Counted from the first letter of the stretch, positions 53,711 through 62,650 are shown. The stretch: 64,000 nucleotides of DNA from ZC4RG30 sp046347045 (GCA_046347045.1 JAXMGX010000016.1:34822-98821); one strand, 5' to 3'. Made by a program: numbers and translations. The notes: generated from the letters alone by a model not told the origin.

Positions 53711-53825
53711 CCGGCTACGGTCTATTCGCAAAATTGCGCTGCACCTCGAACCCGCGCAGCGCGAGTACGGGTCCGGCAAAACCCCGCGACTGAGTTCGTC
53801 GTCCGAGAAGCAGGAGGCGCGTACC

Positions 53826-54365
53826 CTACTTGCCGGACGAAACCTGCGGATGGGTCGAATACACCTGGGTACTTCCGTCACGATTGACGAGTTCCACGGT
53901 GAACGCATCGACATGGCCGTCGGCCACCTCCATGCCAGGCGAACCAGCCGGCATACCCGCAACCACCAGGCCACGCGCATCCGGTCGCTCCGCAAGCAAT
54001 CGTCGGATGTCCTCGACTGGAACGTGTCCCTCGATCAGGTAGCCCTCGATCTCCGCGGTATGGCAGGAACCTTTCGCGGCGGGAACACCCAGGCGCGTCT
54101 TCACGTCGTTGAGGTTGTCCTCGTTGCGCACGTCCACCTTGAAGCCCGCCTGCTGCATGTACTTCACCCATTCACCACAGCAGCCGCAACTTTCATTCTT
54201 GTGTACCACCAGAACCGACTGGAACTGGCTGGCCGGAGTCGCCGGCGAGCTGGCGGCGGCGGGAGCGCCGTCGGCCACCGGGCCTCTATCTGCAGCGCCG
54301 GAGCAACCGGCCACAGCCAGCACCATGGCAACCAGCGAACCCACCTGTGCGATCTTCCTGCTCAT
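53826..54365 (-). CDS. DUF411 metal-binding lipoprotein
   Basis: 179 residues. The lipoprotein signal ends AVAGC (C21). The DUF411 core has the ESCGCCGEW cysteine motif, GSCHTAEIEGYLIEGHVPVEDI and GLVVAGMPAGSPGM. Likely a periplasmic copper-binding protein. ATG at 54365 is chosen because it begins the signal peptide. Confidence 0.85.
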   Translation of the reverse strand: MSRKIAQVGSLVAMVLAVAGCSGAADRGPVADGAPAAASSPATPASQFQSVLVVHKNESCGCCGEWVKYMQQAGFKVDVRNEDNLNDVKTRLGVPAAKGSCHTAEIEGYLIEGHVPVEDIRRLLAERPDARGLVVAGMPAGSPGMEVADGHVDAFTVELVNRDGSTQVYSTHPQVSSGK

Positions 54366-54381
54366 TTCCGATCCCCGCGTA

Positions 54382-54606
54382 TCACTGCGACTTCGACTCG
54401 TCATGATGCGAATGCCCATGACCGCCATGGTGCCCGAACAGGTGCATCAACGGACAGGCCAGCAGGATGAGATATGGCCAGTAGCCCGCCACATGGGCCC
54501 AGTGCTCACGCAGCAGGGCGAAGACGGCAATGGCCGCGAGCATCAACAGCGCGATGCCCCACGGTGATCGTATCCCCGACCGGCCTGATCCGTTATCCGC
54601 ATGCAT
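54382..54606 (-). CDS. DUF2933 small membrane protein
   Basis: 74 residues. One or two membrane helices (GIALLMLAAIAVFALL, YWPYLILLACPLMHLF) then a His-rich tail (HHGGHGHSHHDES) that could bind metal. Such proteins accompany copper-resistance genes. GTG at 54612 is an alternative start. Confidence 0.78.
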   Translation of the reverse strand: MHADNGSGRSGIRSPWGIALLMLAAIAVFALLREHWAHVAGYWPYLILLACPLMHLFGHHGGHGHSHHDESKSQ

Positions 54607-54620
54607 TGCCACGGCGACGC

Positions 54621-55163
54621 CTACTTCGCGGCGTCGGCGTGGTTGTGGTCGTGCTCCGCGGACTTTGCCGGCGCGGCAGGTGCCGCGGGCGCTGCAGGCT
54701 TTGCGGCGCCGTGCTCCGCATGTTCACCGCCGGATCCACCGTGCATGTGCTCCATCATCTCCTTGCAGCAGCCTTCCTTCTTGCCGGCCATGCCGCCCAT
54801 GCCGCCCGCCGTGAGTTTCGCCGTGGCCGACACCTTGAATTCGATGCTGCCCTTGGTCTCATGCTGGTCACCGCTGAGGCCTGCGTACGTCAGCACATAG
54901 TCGCCATCCGCCAGCTTGGCCAGCGGTACGGACAGGTACACCGAGTCATCCTTGGGCAGCGGCGTGAGGTCGCGCGCGGCGGCCTCGCCCTTCTTCTGCA
55001 GCTTCAGTGCCGTGAGGCCCACGGGCTCGTTGAAGACCAGCTCCACCTTGCCCGGGCTCGCCTGCACGGTGCTGCCCTTGCCCGGCACCGAACTCTCGAG
55101 ATGCGCGTGGGCGAACGCCGCGATCGGCAGGACCAGCGCAGCCATCGACATCAGTTTCTTCAT
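54621..55163 (-). CDS. copC: CopC-like copper chaperone with Cys/His-rich C-terminal extension
   Basis: 180 residues. Cleavage after AFA would leave HAHLESSVP, the N-terminal histidine of the CopC Cu(II) site. The beta-barrel body (residues 20-120) ends normally, but about 55 extra residues follow with a vicinal Cys pair (KEGCCKEMMEHMHGG), an Ala/Pro linker and a final EHDHNHAD. CopD, its usual partner, is absent nearby. ATG at 55163 follows AAGGAG. Confidence 0.87.
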   Translation of the reverse strand: MKKLMSMAALVLPIAAFAHAHLESSVPGKGSTVQASPGKVELVFNEPVGLTALKLQKKGEAAARDLTPLPKDDSVYLSVPLAKLADGDYVLTYAGLSGDQHETKGSIEFKVSATAKLTAGGMGGMAGKKEGCCKEMMEHMHGGSGGEHAEHGAAKPAAPAAPAAPAKSAEHDHNHADAAK

Positions 55164-55185
55164 AACCTTCTCCTTCGTGATGGAT

Positions 55186-55980
55186 TCAGAACCACGCGCG
55201 CAGCCCGGCGACGAACGTCGTCGAGCGCGTGCTTTCACCCGCGGCCTTCCAGTAGTCGGCCGTCGTGGCGAAGCGCTTCTCCCAGGAAACCCCGACGTAT
55301 GGAGCGAACTCACGGCGGATCTCGTAGCGCAGCCGCAGGCCGACTTCAGCGGTGGACAGGCCGGAGCCCGTCTGGGTCGCAGCGGTGTCCTGCGCGGCGA
55401 GGTTCAGTTCCACCCGAGGCTGCAATACCACTCGCTGCGCAAGGCGGATGTCGTAGCTGCCCTCCGCGCGAGCCAGCAGTTCACCCTGGGTGGACAGGAA
55501 CAGCGCCCCTTCGAGGTCGAACCAGAAGGGCGCCAGCACCTGGGCGCCGAGGCTGGCATAGGTGCGGCCGTGGGGTTCGATGTCCTGGCGCAGCCCGACC
55601 TGCAGGTCGGTATAGCGCGAGACGGCGCGGGAGTAGAGCGCCTGCACATCGGCCGTCTCCACGCCGTCGCTGCCGCCCTCGCCTTCGGTGCGCAGCACGA
55701 ATCGATGGATGTCGCCGCCGTACCAGGCCTTGGCGTCCCAGCGATACCCGTCGCCTTTCGAGTCAGGCAGGTACTCTGCGAGATTCAGCATGACCTTGGA
55801 GAAGCGCATCTCGCCCATCTCCTCGCGCATCATCTCGCGCGCATGCGCCATCACCTTGGGATCGAAATACCGGTCCGCGGCGTAGTCGCCCTGCGCGGCA
55901 TGATCGTGCCCTGATTCCTGGGCCAGCGAGGCAGCGCTGAAGGCCAACGTTGCAACGGCGATGGGGAGCAGGCGGTTCAT
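55186..55980 (-). CDS. copB: Copper resistance protein CopB
   Basis: 264-residue outer-membrane beta-barrel. Signal peptide (ASLAQ) then a short His-containing segment (ESGHDHAAQGD) and the CopB barrel with family phrases such as KGDGYRWDAKAWYGGD and DIEPHGRTYASLG, ending in aromatic RAWF. It is shorter in the Met/His-rich N-terminal region than the Pseudomonas protein. It overlaps copA. Confidence 0.92.
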   Translation of the reverse strand: MNRLLPIAVATLAFSAASLAQESGHDHAAQGDYAADRYFDPKVMAHAREMMREEMGEMRFSKVMLNLAEYLPDSKGDGYRWDAKAWYGGDIHRFVLRTEGEGGSDGVETADVQALYSRAVSRYTDLQVGLRQDIEPHGRTYASLGAQVLAPFWFDLEGALFLSTQGELLARAEGSYDIRLAQRVVLQPRVELNLAAQDTAATQTGSGLSTAEVGLRLRYEIRREFAPYVGVSWEKRFATTADYWKAAGESTRSTTFVAGLRAWF

Positions 55981-57812
55981 GAGCGCTGCTTCGGCAACGG
56001 CCGTACGGAGAAGACCTGGAACATGCCCACCGCCATGTGCATGAACATGTGGCAGTGGAAGGCCCAGTCACCGGCATCCGCGGTGAAATCCCAGCTCACC
56101 TTGCCGCCAGGCACCACGTTCACCGTGTGCTTGCGAGGATGGTGGCCGTCGGGGCCATGCGCCAGTTCGAAGAAGTGGCCGTGCAGGTGGATGGGGTGCG
56201 ACATCATGGTGTCGTTCACCAGTGTCACGCGCACGCGCTCGCCGGTGCGGAACAGGTAGGGCGAGGTGGTCTCGCTGAACTTCCTGCCATCAAAGCCCCA
56301 GATGAAGCGTTCCATGTTGCCCGTGAGATGGATCTCCAGCGTGCGCTGCGGTGGCCGCGCGTCGGGATTGGGCTCCAGCGCCTCGAGGTCGCGATAAACG
56401 AGCACCCGGTGCCCCACGCTGTCGAGGCCCTGTCCCGGCTCGCCGGTGCGGTCCTGGGGCAGTGGCGAAATCATCTGCACGCCGGGACCGAGCTTCACCT
56501 GCGGCGCGTTCAGCGGGTCGAGCATGGACATCGACATGCCGGGCATGTCCTGCATCACGTCGGTGCCACGGGTGGGGGGCGCGGCCATGCCGGGCGGCGC
56601 GCTTGATGCGGGAACCGCTGCCTGCGCGGCCTCGTGACCTGCATGGCCGGCATGCGCGGACGCATCCGCCGGCGGCACGGCCGCGCCATGCGACATGCCC
56701 GCCATGTCCATGCCCATGTCCTTCATCCGGTCGATGGGTCGGGCGCGCAGTGGCGGCACAGGGGCAACCATGCCGGCGCGCGGCGCCAGCGTGGCACGCG
56801 CCATGCCGGATCGGTCCACGGCCTCGGCGGCAATCGTGAAGGCCCTGTCTTCGGTGGGCTGCACGATCACGTCGTAGGTCTCGGCGTTGGCGATCTGGAA
56901 TTCGTCCACTTCGACCGGACGCACGGGCTGTCCATCCGCGGCCACGATGGTCAGCTTCAGTCCGGGGATGCGCACGTTGAAGATCGTCTGCGCGCCGGCG
57001 TTGATGAAACGCAACCGCACGCGCTCTCCCGGATTGAACAGACCCGTCCAGTTGTCGCCCGGGCCATGGCCGTTCACGAGATACGTGAGCACGGCGCCCG
57101 TGACATCGGAGATGTCCGTGGGATCCATCAACATGCGTGCCCAGGTCAGGCGCTCGCGGAAGGTCTGATCCCTGCCCTTCAGCAGGCCGCCCACCGTCTG
57201 GCGCTGGTAGTTGAAGACACCGCCTTCCTGCTTGAGCTTCTTCAGCAGAAGGCCCGGCGCCGTGAAGCTGTAATCCGACAGCATCACCACGTGCTCGCGA
57301 TCGAAGGCGATCGGGTCCGGCCCCTTCGGATCGATGATGATGGGCGCGAACAGGCCCTCGAGCTCCTGGAAACCGGAGTGAGAGTGATACCAGTACGTGC
57401 CGCTCTGGATCACCGGGAACTCATAGACGAAGGTGCTGTGCGCCGGAATGCCCGGGAAGCTGACCCCCGGCACGCCATCCATCTGCACCGGAACGAGCAG
57501 GCCGTGCCAGTGGATGGAGGTTTCTTCGTCCATGCGGTTCTCCACCGCAATGCGCACGTTCTGGCCTTCCTTGAGGCGCAGCAGGGGGCCGGGCATCGTG
57601 CCATTGATCAGCACGGCGCCGCCCTTGCGCCCGTCGATGGTCCAGGGTCGCCGCTCGATGTTGAGCTTCAGGTCCTGCCCGGAGAGGGCTGGCATGGCGG
57701 TGACGCCGGCCGCGGGGCTCGCGCCCCAGGCCGGCAACCGGGCAGCGGCCAGGCCCCCGCCCAGGTAGGCTGCCCCACGAAGCAGTGCACGCCGATCGAT
57801 ATTTTTCATCAT
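55977..57812 (-). CDS. copA: Multicopper oxidase CopA (copper resistance)
   Basis: 611-residue periplasmic oxidase that converts Cu(I) to Cu(II). Tat signal (DRRALLRGAAYLGGG). Copper ligands lie in HWHG (H101, H103), YHSHS (H143, H145), HPIHLHGHFFE and HCHMFMHMAVGM. A Met/His-rich insert of about 75 residues (MKDMGMDMAGMSHG...MPGMSMSM) probably binds Cu(I). Start at ATG 57812; the next codon is also ATG. Confidence 0.94.
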   Translation of the reverse strand: MMKNIDRRALLRGAAYLGGGLAAARLPAWGASPAAGVTAMPALSGQDLKLNIERRPWTIDGRKGGAVLINGTMPGPLLRLKEGQNVRIAVENRMDEETSIHWHGLLVPVQMDGVPGVSFPGIPAHSTFVYEFPVIQSGTYWYHSHSGFQELEGLFAPIIIDPKGPDPIAFDREHVVMLSDYSFTAPGLLLKKLKQEGGVFNYQRQTVGGLLKGRDQTFRERLTWARMLMDPTDISDVTGAVLTYLVNGHGPGDNWTGLFNPGERVRLRFINAGAQTIFNVRIPGLKLTIVAADGQPVRPVEVDEFQIANAETYDVIVQPTEDRAFTIAAEAVDRSGMARATLAPRAGMVAPVPPLRARPIDRMKDMGMDMAGMSHGAAVPPADASAHAGHAGHEAAQAAVPASSAPPGMAAPPTRGTDVMQDMPGMSMSMLDPLNAPQVKLGPGVQMISPLPQDRTGEPGQGLDSVGHRVLVYRDLEALEPNPDARPPQRTLEIHLTGNMERFIWGFDGRKFSETTSPYLFRTGERVRVTLVNDTMMSHPIHLHGHFFELAHGPDGHHPRKHTVNVVPGGKVSWDFTADAGDWAFHCHMFMHMAVGMFQVFSVRPLPKQRS

Positions 57813-57950
57813 CTGCCGGTCACGTCAGGTTCTGTCACCGAGGTTACGCGCGAGACTCCCCTTCCCCCTCATTTATTTTCCTGAGGGATCGGCACGGGCT
57901 GCCGCGTATGACAGATAGGTATGCCGGGCGACCCCGCCCATGGAGATCGC

Positions 57951-58280
57951 ATGAAATACATGATCCTGATGGCCGGCGCACTGAGCCTGGCTGGCCCTGC
58001 AATGGCGCAGGACAACAGCCATGAGGCCCATGCCGCGCATGCGGTTCCCGCCGCACAAGACGCGGTCGGCGCCGAGGCCGTGGGCCAGATCAAATCCCTG
58101 GATGCCAAGTCCGGCAAGGTCACCATCCATCACGGTCCGATCGCCTCGCTCGGCTGGCCGGCAATGACCATGACCTTCGAAGCCGCGCCAGAGCTGCTCA
58201 AATCGGTGAAGACCGGGCAGACCGTGAAGTTCACGTTGAAGACGCCCGGCAACCAGATCACCGCCATCCAGCCGCAGTGA
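57951..58280 (+). CDS. cusF: Periplasmic copper chaperone, CusF family
   Basis: 109 residues. Signal peptide ends AMAQ, then a His-rich stretch (HEAHAAHA) and the OB fold. H61, W69, M72 and M74 reproduce the H-x7-W-x2-M-x-M spacing of CusF (H36, W44, M47, M49), the Cu(I)/Ag(I) site. ATG at 57951 follows TGGAGA. It is divergent from copA across 138 bp and in line with the CnrYXH-like genes. Confidence 0.92.
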   Translation: MKYMILMAGALSLAGPAMAQDNSHEAHAAHAVPAAQDAVGAEAVGQIKSLDAKSGKVTIHHGPIASLGWPAMTMTFEAAPELLKSVKTGQTVKFTLKTPGNQITAIQPQ

Positions 58281-58320
58281 CAGACGTTATAGTGTCTGCA
58301 ATCCAACGGAGTGCCACGAA

Positions 58321-58608
58321 GTGAAGCGCGATCTCGACGCCTGGATGTCGGAACTGGCTGAAGCACCATCCGACCGGAACCTCGCGGGTCTCGAAGCCCG
58401 CATCCGACGCGACATCGCCGACCTGCGGCGGCAGGAACGCACGGTCAGGGCACTGGCTCCCGCCCGCGTCATCGCGCTGGGTGTGGCGGTGGTCATCGGT
58501 GCAGTGGCGGGCGGCACCATGGCCCTCTCGGCACTGCATGCTCCGCCGTCGGGCGTGTTCGCGGCGGGCAGCGATCTCGCGCCCTCCACGCTGCTCGCGG
58601 GCATCTGA
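58321..58608 (+). CDS. CnrY-like membrane anti-sigma factor
   Basis: 95 residues from GTG 58321, the same length as CnrY. A 45-residue charged cytosolic segment (VKRDLDAWMSELAEAPS...) precedes one membrane helix (about residues 50-70) and a short periplasmic tail. By position and design it should hold the sigma factor encoded two genes later. Sequence likeness to CnrY is weak, so the call rests on architecture and context. Confidence 0.7.
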   Translation: MKRDLDAWMSELAEAPSDRNLAGLEARIRRDIADLRRQERTVRALAPARVIALGVAVVIGAVAGGTMALSALHAPPSGVFAAGSDLAPSTLLAGI

Positions 58609-59048
58609 TGACCGTCACGCGCAGCATCCTGCTCACGCTGATCCTGTCGGTACTGCTGGCCGGATTCGGCGCCTGGGCCGGGGCCACTTACATGGCCCAC
58701 CACATGCACGCGGAAACACCGCTGCACGACCTCGTCCATGCAAAGCTCGGCCTGACAGCCGAGCAGATCCGGCAGATCGAGGGGCTGGAGCACGAACAGA
58801 GTGCGCGGCAGGAAGCCCTGCAGGCCGAGATGCGCGCGGCCAATGCCGACCTCTCGCGCGCGATCTCCGCCTCGCACGCCTACACGCCCGAGGTGCAGGC
58901 CGCCGTCGACCGGTTCCACCACGCGATGGGCGAGCTGCAGAAGCAGACCATCCTGCACGTGCTCGCGATGCGCGCCGTGCTCACGCCGGAGCAGGCTTTG
59001 CTGTTCGACCAGACCGTGCAGCGGTCATTGACAGTCCCCGGGAAGTGA
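58608..59048 (+). CDS. CnrX-like periplasmic metal sensor
   Basis: 146 residues: N-terminal membrane helix (residues 7-28) and a helical periplasmic domain of the heavy-metal-resistance/Spy-like type. H40, H44, E61, H117 and M121 correspond, with a constant offset of two, to the five Ni/Co ligands of Cupriavidus CnrX (H42, H46, E63, H119, M123). The ATG overlaps the end of the anti-sigma gene, and the stop overlaps the sigma start (GTGA). Confidence 0.82.
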   Translation: MTVTRSILLTLILSVLLAGFGAWAGATYMAHHMHAETPLHDLVHAKLGLTAEQIRQIEGLEHEQSARQEALQAEMRAANADLSRAISASHAYTPEVQAAVDRFHHAMGELQKQTILHVLAMRAVLTPEQALLFDQTVQRSLTVPGK

Positions 59049-59647
59049 ACACGGCGCCCGAGGTCGCGGACAACGACCTGGCCCGGCGCGCCGCCCAAGG
59101 CGACGACGAGGCATTCGCGGAACTCGTGCGGCGCCACAAGGAAGGGCTTTACCGCCTGCTGCGACGCTACACCGGTAATCCGGAGGACGCATACGAAGCC
59201 ACGCACGAGGCGTTCGTTGCGGCCTGGCGTGCACTGGCGCGATACAACCCCGAACTGCCCTTCGTTCCCTGGCTTCGCACCATCGCCATCAACAAGGTCC
59301 GCGACCTGGGCCGCCGTTCGGCGCTCCGCAGACTTCTCTTCGGTTCGAAACCCCTGGAGGACTCGGAGGCACAGGAAACGGCCGATCCCGCGCCTACACC
59401 CGAAGAGTCTCTGGCCGCGAGGCAGATCCGCGAACGGCTGGATCGCGCCATCGCCGCCCTGCCCGCGAAGCTCAAGCAGCCCCTGCTGCTGACGGCGTTC
59501 GAGGGATTCTCGCAGCAGGAAGCGGCGCACGCACTGGGCATTTCAGCCAAGGCGGTGGAAACACGGGTTTACCGTGCCAGGAAACTGCTTTCCGGAAGGC
59601 TGGGGGATGAAATCGGCGTCACTGCATCCGGTCGCGCTCGAAGCTGA
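59045..59647 (+). CDS. ECF sigma factor, CnrH-like
   Basis: 200 residues. Region 2 (DDEAFAELVRRHKEGLYRLLRRYTGNPEDAYEATHEAF...) and region 4 (LPAKLKQPLLLTAFEGFSQQEAAHALGISAKAVETRVYRARKLL) are complete; region 3 is absent as in ECF sigmas. GTG at 59045 overlaps the sensor stop by 4 bp, giving a Y-X-H order as in cnrYXH. Target promoters are unknown. Confidence 0.9.
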   Translation: MNTAPEVADNDLARRAAQGDDEAFAELVRRHKEGLYRLLRRYTGNPEDAYEATHEAFVAAWRALARYNPELPFVPWLRTIAINKVRDLGRRSALRRLLFGSKPLEDSEAQETADPAPTPEESLAARQIRERLDRAIAALPAKLKQPLLLTAFEGFSQQEAAHALGISAKAVETRVYRARKLLSGRLGDEIGVTASGRARS

Positions 59648-59800
59648 CCCGACTCACTACCTCGCGCTGACAGGCACCGCGTCATCCTGCAATTGATTTC
59701 CACGCACCCGGATGTGCGCGGTGCCGTCAACGATGTCCTGGTCGAATGCATCGAGAAATGCTTTGCCTGCGCGCGGAGGCGCTGGAAACCTTCCATTGAC

Positions 59801-59831
59801 TTGACTCTGGACTGCACTCAAGGGTTTAAGC
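59801..59831 (+). promoter_or_regulatory. MerR-type promoter with 19-bp spacer
   Basis: TTGACT (59801-59806) and TTAAGC (59826-59831) are separated by 19 bp, the over-long spacer that MerR activators need. Half-sites ACTCT and AGGGT lie at the ends of the spacer, as in CadR/PbrR-type operators. It stands directly before the merR gene, so the regulator controls itself and the ATPase. The rest of the gap from 59648 shows no gene. Confidence 0.65.
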
Positions 59832-59858
59832 TGGCGCCAGTCCCTTAGAGGAGGCGTC

Positions 59859-60260
59859 ATGGATTCCCTTGGAATCGGAGCAGTGGCCAAGGCCGCCGGT
59901 GTCGGCATAGACACGGTCCGCTACTACGAGCGTGCCGGGCTGGTCGTCCCCAAGGGGCGGCTCGCGTCGGGCTATCGCCGCTATTCGGAACTGGAAGTCT
60001 CGCGCCTTCGATTCATCCGCCGTGCCCAGGCGCTGGGATTTTCCCTGAAGGAGATCCGCGAGCTGGTGGCGCTTTCCTCGAGCCGCAACGTTGCCAGCGT
60101 CAAGCGCAAGGCGGAAGCCAAGCTCGCCGACGTGGACAAGCGTCTGGCGGAGCTGCAGCGCGTGCGCGAAGGCCTGTCGTCGCTGGTCGCGGCCTGTCCC
60201 GGCCATGGCATGCCGGAACGCTGCCCCATCCTGAAAGCACTGGGAGGAGAAGAATCATGA
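59859..60260 (+). CDS. MerR-family heavy-metal regulator
   Basis: 133 residues. Winged helix (IGAVAKAAGVGIDTVRYYERAGL, GYRRYSELEVSRLRFI), dimer helix and a metal loop with C113 and C122 (CPGHGMPERCPIL). The residue that separates Cu(I)-sensing (Ser in CueR) from divalent-sensing members (Cys in ZntR) aligns with V78, so metal identity is open. It overlaps the ATPase gene by 4 bp (ATGA). Confidence 0.9.
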   Translation: MDSLGIGAVAKAAGVGIDTVRYYERAGLVVPKGRLASGYRRYSELEVSRLRFIRRAQALGFSLKEIRELVALSSSRNVASVKRKAEAKLADVDKRLAELQRVREGLSSLVAACPGHGMPERCPILKALGGEES

Positions 60261-62650
60261 GCAACCCCGAGACCCCGCAAAAGGGATCCTGCTGCTGCGC
60301 CGACAAGGCCAAGGCGACTGCCGCCATGTCGGCAAAGGATCCGGTCTGCGGGATGGCCGTTTCTCCGGACTCGCCTCACCACACGATGCATGAGGGAGAG
60401 CACGTGGCCTTCTGCTCGGCTTCGTGCCGGACGAAGTTCATCGCCGATCCGAAGAAATATCCCGCTGCACCCGCACACGATCATGGCGCGCATCAGGGGC
60501 ATGCGCACGGCGGCCCACCGGGTTCAACCGCTGATGTGATCTACACCTGCCCGATGCATCCGGAGGTCCGGCAGATCGGACCGGGGAGCTGCCCGATCTG
60601 CGGGATGGCACTGGAACCGCTGAACTCCATGGAATCCAGTGGCGAGAACGCGGAACTGAAGGACATGCAGCGCCGATTCTGGATTGGCGCGGCGCTGTCG
60701 CTGCCTGTGGTGCTGCTCGAAATGGGCGCCCACCTGCCCGCCCTCAACGTGCATCACTACCTGGGCGCGAAGACCTCGCAGTGGATCCAGTTCCTGCTCG
60801 CCACGCCGGTGATCCTCTGGGCCGGCTGGCCCTTCTTCACACGAGCGGCGGCCTCGGTGAAGAACCGCTCGCTCAACATGTTCACGCTGATCGCGCTGGG
60901 CATCGGCGCAGCGTTCCTCTACAGCCTGGCGGCACTCCTGCTGCCCGGCGCGTTCCCGGCCGCATTGCGTGGCGAGGAAGGCACCGTGGCGGTGTACTTC
61001 GAGGCCGGCGCCGTCATCACCGTGCTGGTGCTGCTGGGCCAGGTGCTGGAATTGCGCGCGCGCGAACGCACCGGCGGCGCGATCAAGGCCCTGCTGAACC
61101 TTGCGCCCAAGATCGCGCGGCGCATCGGTGCCAGCGGATCGGACGAGGAGATTCCCCTTTCGGAAGTGAAGGTCGGTGACACGCTGCGCGTGCGCCCCGG
61201 GGAATCTGTTCCGGTCGACGGCACCGTGCTGGAAGGCCAGGGCGGCGTCGATGAATCCATGGTGACTGGTGAATCCCTGCCCGTTGCCAAGCAGGCCGGT
61301 GCCCGCCTGATCGGCGGAACGCTGAACGGTACCGGGGGCCTCGTAATGCGCGCCGAGCGGGTGGGCGCCGACATGATGCTGACGCGCATCGTCCACATGG
61401 TTGCCGAGGCCCAGCGCAGCCGCGCGCCGATCCAGCGACTGGCGGACCAGGTATCGGCGTGGTTCGTGCCCGCGGTCATCCTGATGGCGGTGCTCAGTTT
61501 CATCGCATGGATGGTCTGGGGACCGTCCCCGGCTTTCAGCTTCGCGCTGGTGGCGGCGGTGTCGGTCGTGATCATTGCCTGCCCCTGCGCGCTGGGCCTC
61601 GCGACGCCGATGTCCATCATGGTGGGCGTGGGCAAGGGTGCTACCGCCGGCGTGCTCATCAAGAACGCTGAGGCGCTGGAGCACATGGAAAAGATCGACA
61701 CGCTGGTGGTCGACAAGACCGGCACGCTCACGGAGGGCCACCCGCGCGTGATCGCCGTGGTGCCCACGGCGGGTTTCGACGAGAAGCAGGTGCTCTCGCA
61801 GGCCGCGGCGCTGGAACAATCCAGCGAACATCCGCTGGCGGCGGCCATAGTGGCCGCGACGCGCGAACGATCGTTGCCCATTCCGGCGGTCTCTGATTTT
61901 GCCTCGGTGACCGGCAAGGGTGTGACCGGCCGGGCCAACGGACAGGCCGTGGCCGTGGGCAACAGCAAGCTGCTGCAGGGCCTTGGCGCGAGCGCCGACG
62001 CGCTGGAAGCCGAAGCGGATCGGCTGCGCGCGGACGGCGCCACGGCCATGTTCGTCGCGATCGATGGCAAGCCGGCGGGTGTCATCGCGGTGGCCGACCC
62101 GATCAAATCCACCACGCCCGCCGCGCTGCAGACCCTGCGGGCCGAGGGCATCCACATCGTCATGCTGACGGGCGACAACCGCACCACGGCGCAGGCCGTG
62201 GCGCGCAAGCTCGGCATCGACGCGGTGGAAGCCGAAGTGCTACCGGAACAGAAGAATGCCATCGTGCGTCGCCTGCGGTCCGAAGGGCATGCCGTGGCCA
62301 TGGCGGGTGACGGCGTCAACGACGCTCCGGCGCTGGCGGAGGCGGACGTAGGCATCGCGATGGGCACTGGTACCGACGTGGCAATGCAGAGCGCCGCGGT
62401 CACGCTGGTGAAGGGCGATCTCGCCGGCATCGCGCGGGCCCGCGTGCTGAGCCGCGCCACCATGCGCAACATCCGCCAGAACCTGGTGCTGGCGTTCGTC
62501 TACAACGTGCTGGGAATACCGTTGGCCGCCGGTGTGCTCTATCCGGTGTTCGGGCTGCTGCTCAGCCCGATCGTGGCTGCGGCGGCCATGAGTCTGAGTT
62601 CCGTATCCGTGATCGGCAACGCGCTGCGACTTCGGCTGGCGAGGGTCTAG
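60257..62650 (+). CDS. Copper-type P1B ATPase with YHS and heavy-metal-binding N-terminal domains
   Basis: 797 residues. In place of an HMA domain the N terminus has CCC (residues 12-14), a YHS domain (KDPVCGMAVSPDS...FCSASCRTKF, about 27-68), a His-rich linker and a CPMHPEV...CPICGMAL motif (about 95-122). The core has actuator TGES, CPC in IIACPCALG, DKTGTLTEG and GDGVNDAPAL. It exports Cu(I) or a related soft metal across the inner membrane. It is coupled to the MerR gene. Confidence 0.93.
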   Translation: MSNPETPQKGSCCCADKAKATAAMSAKDPVCGMAVSPDSPHHTMHEGEHVAFCSASCRTKFIADPKKYPAAPAHDHGAHQGHAHGGPPGSTADVIYTCPMHPEVRQIGPGSCPICGMALEPLNSMESSGENAELKDMQRRFWIGAALSLPVVLLEMGAHLPALNVHHYLGAKTSQWIQFLLATPVILWAGWPFFTRAAASVKNRSLNMFTLIALGIGAAFLYSLAALLLPGAFPAALRGEEGTVAVYFEAGAVITVLVLLGQVLELRARERTGGAIKALLNLAPKIARRIGASGSDEEIPLSEVKVGDTLRVRPGESVPVDGTVLEGQGGVDESMVTGESLPVAKQAGARLIGGTLNGTGGLVMRAERVGADMMLTRIVHMVAEAQRSRAPIQRLADQVSAWFVPAVILMAVLSFIAWMVWGPSPAFSFALVAAVSVVIIACPCALGLATPMSIMVGVGKGATAGVLIKNAEALEHMEKIDTLVVDKTGTLTEGHPRVIAVVPTAGFDEKQVLSQAAALEQSSEHPLAAAIVAATRERSLPIPAVSDFASVTGKGVTGRANGQAVAVGNSKLLQGLGASADALEAEADRLRADGATAMFVAIDGKPAGVIAVADPIKSTTPAALQTLRAEGIHIVMLTGDNRTTAQAVARKLGIDAVEAEVLPEQKNAIVRRLRSEGHAVAMAGDGVNDAPALAEADVGIAMGTGTDVAMQSAAVTLVKGDLAGIARARVLSRATMRNIRQNLVLAFVYNVLGIPLAAGVLYPVFGLLLSPIVAAAAMSLSSVSVIGNALRLRLARV

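Noticed and set aside
57905..57920. ATGACA half-site upstream of cusF
   Set aside because: No second half at the right distance, so it is not counted as a third operator of the two-component system.
59657..59795. Minus-strand frame reading FLDAFDQDIVDGTAHIRVRG before the MerR promoter
   Set aside because: Looks protein-like but has no start signal, no known family and runs into the promoter; possibly a remnant, not supportable.
60524..62155. Long minus-strand open frame antisense to the P-type ATPase (and another at 60919-62472)
   Set aside because: Composition is His/Arg/Gln-rich and without family motifs; it mirrors a well-supported gene and is expected in high-GC DNA.
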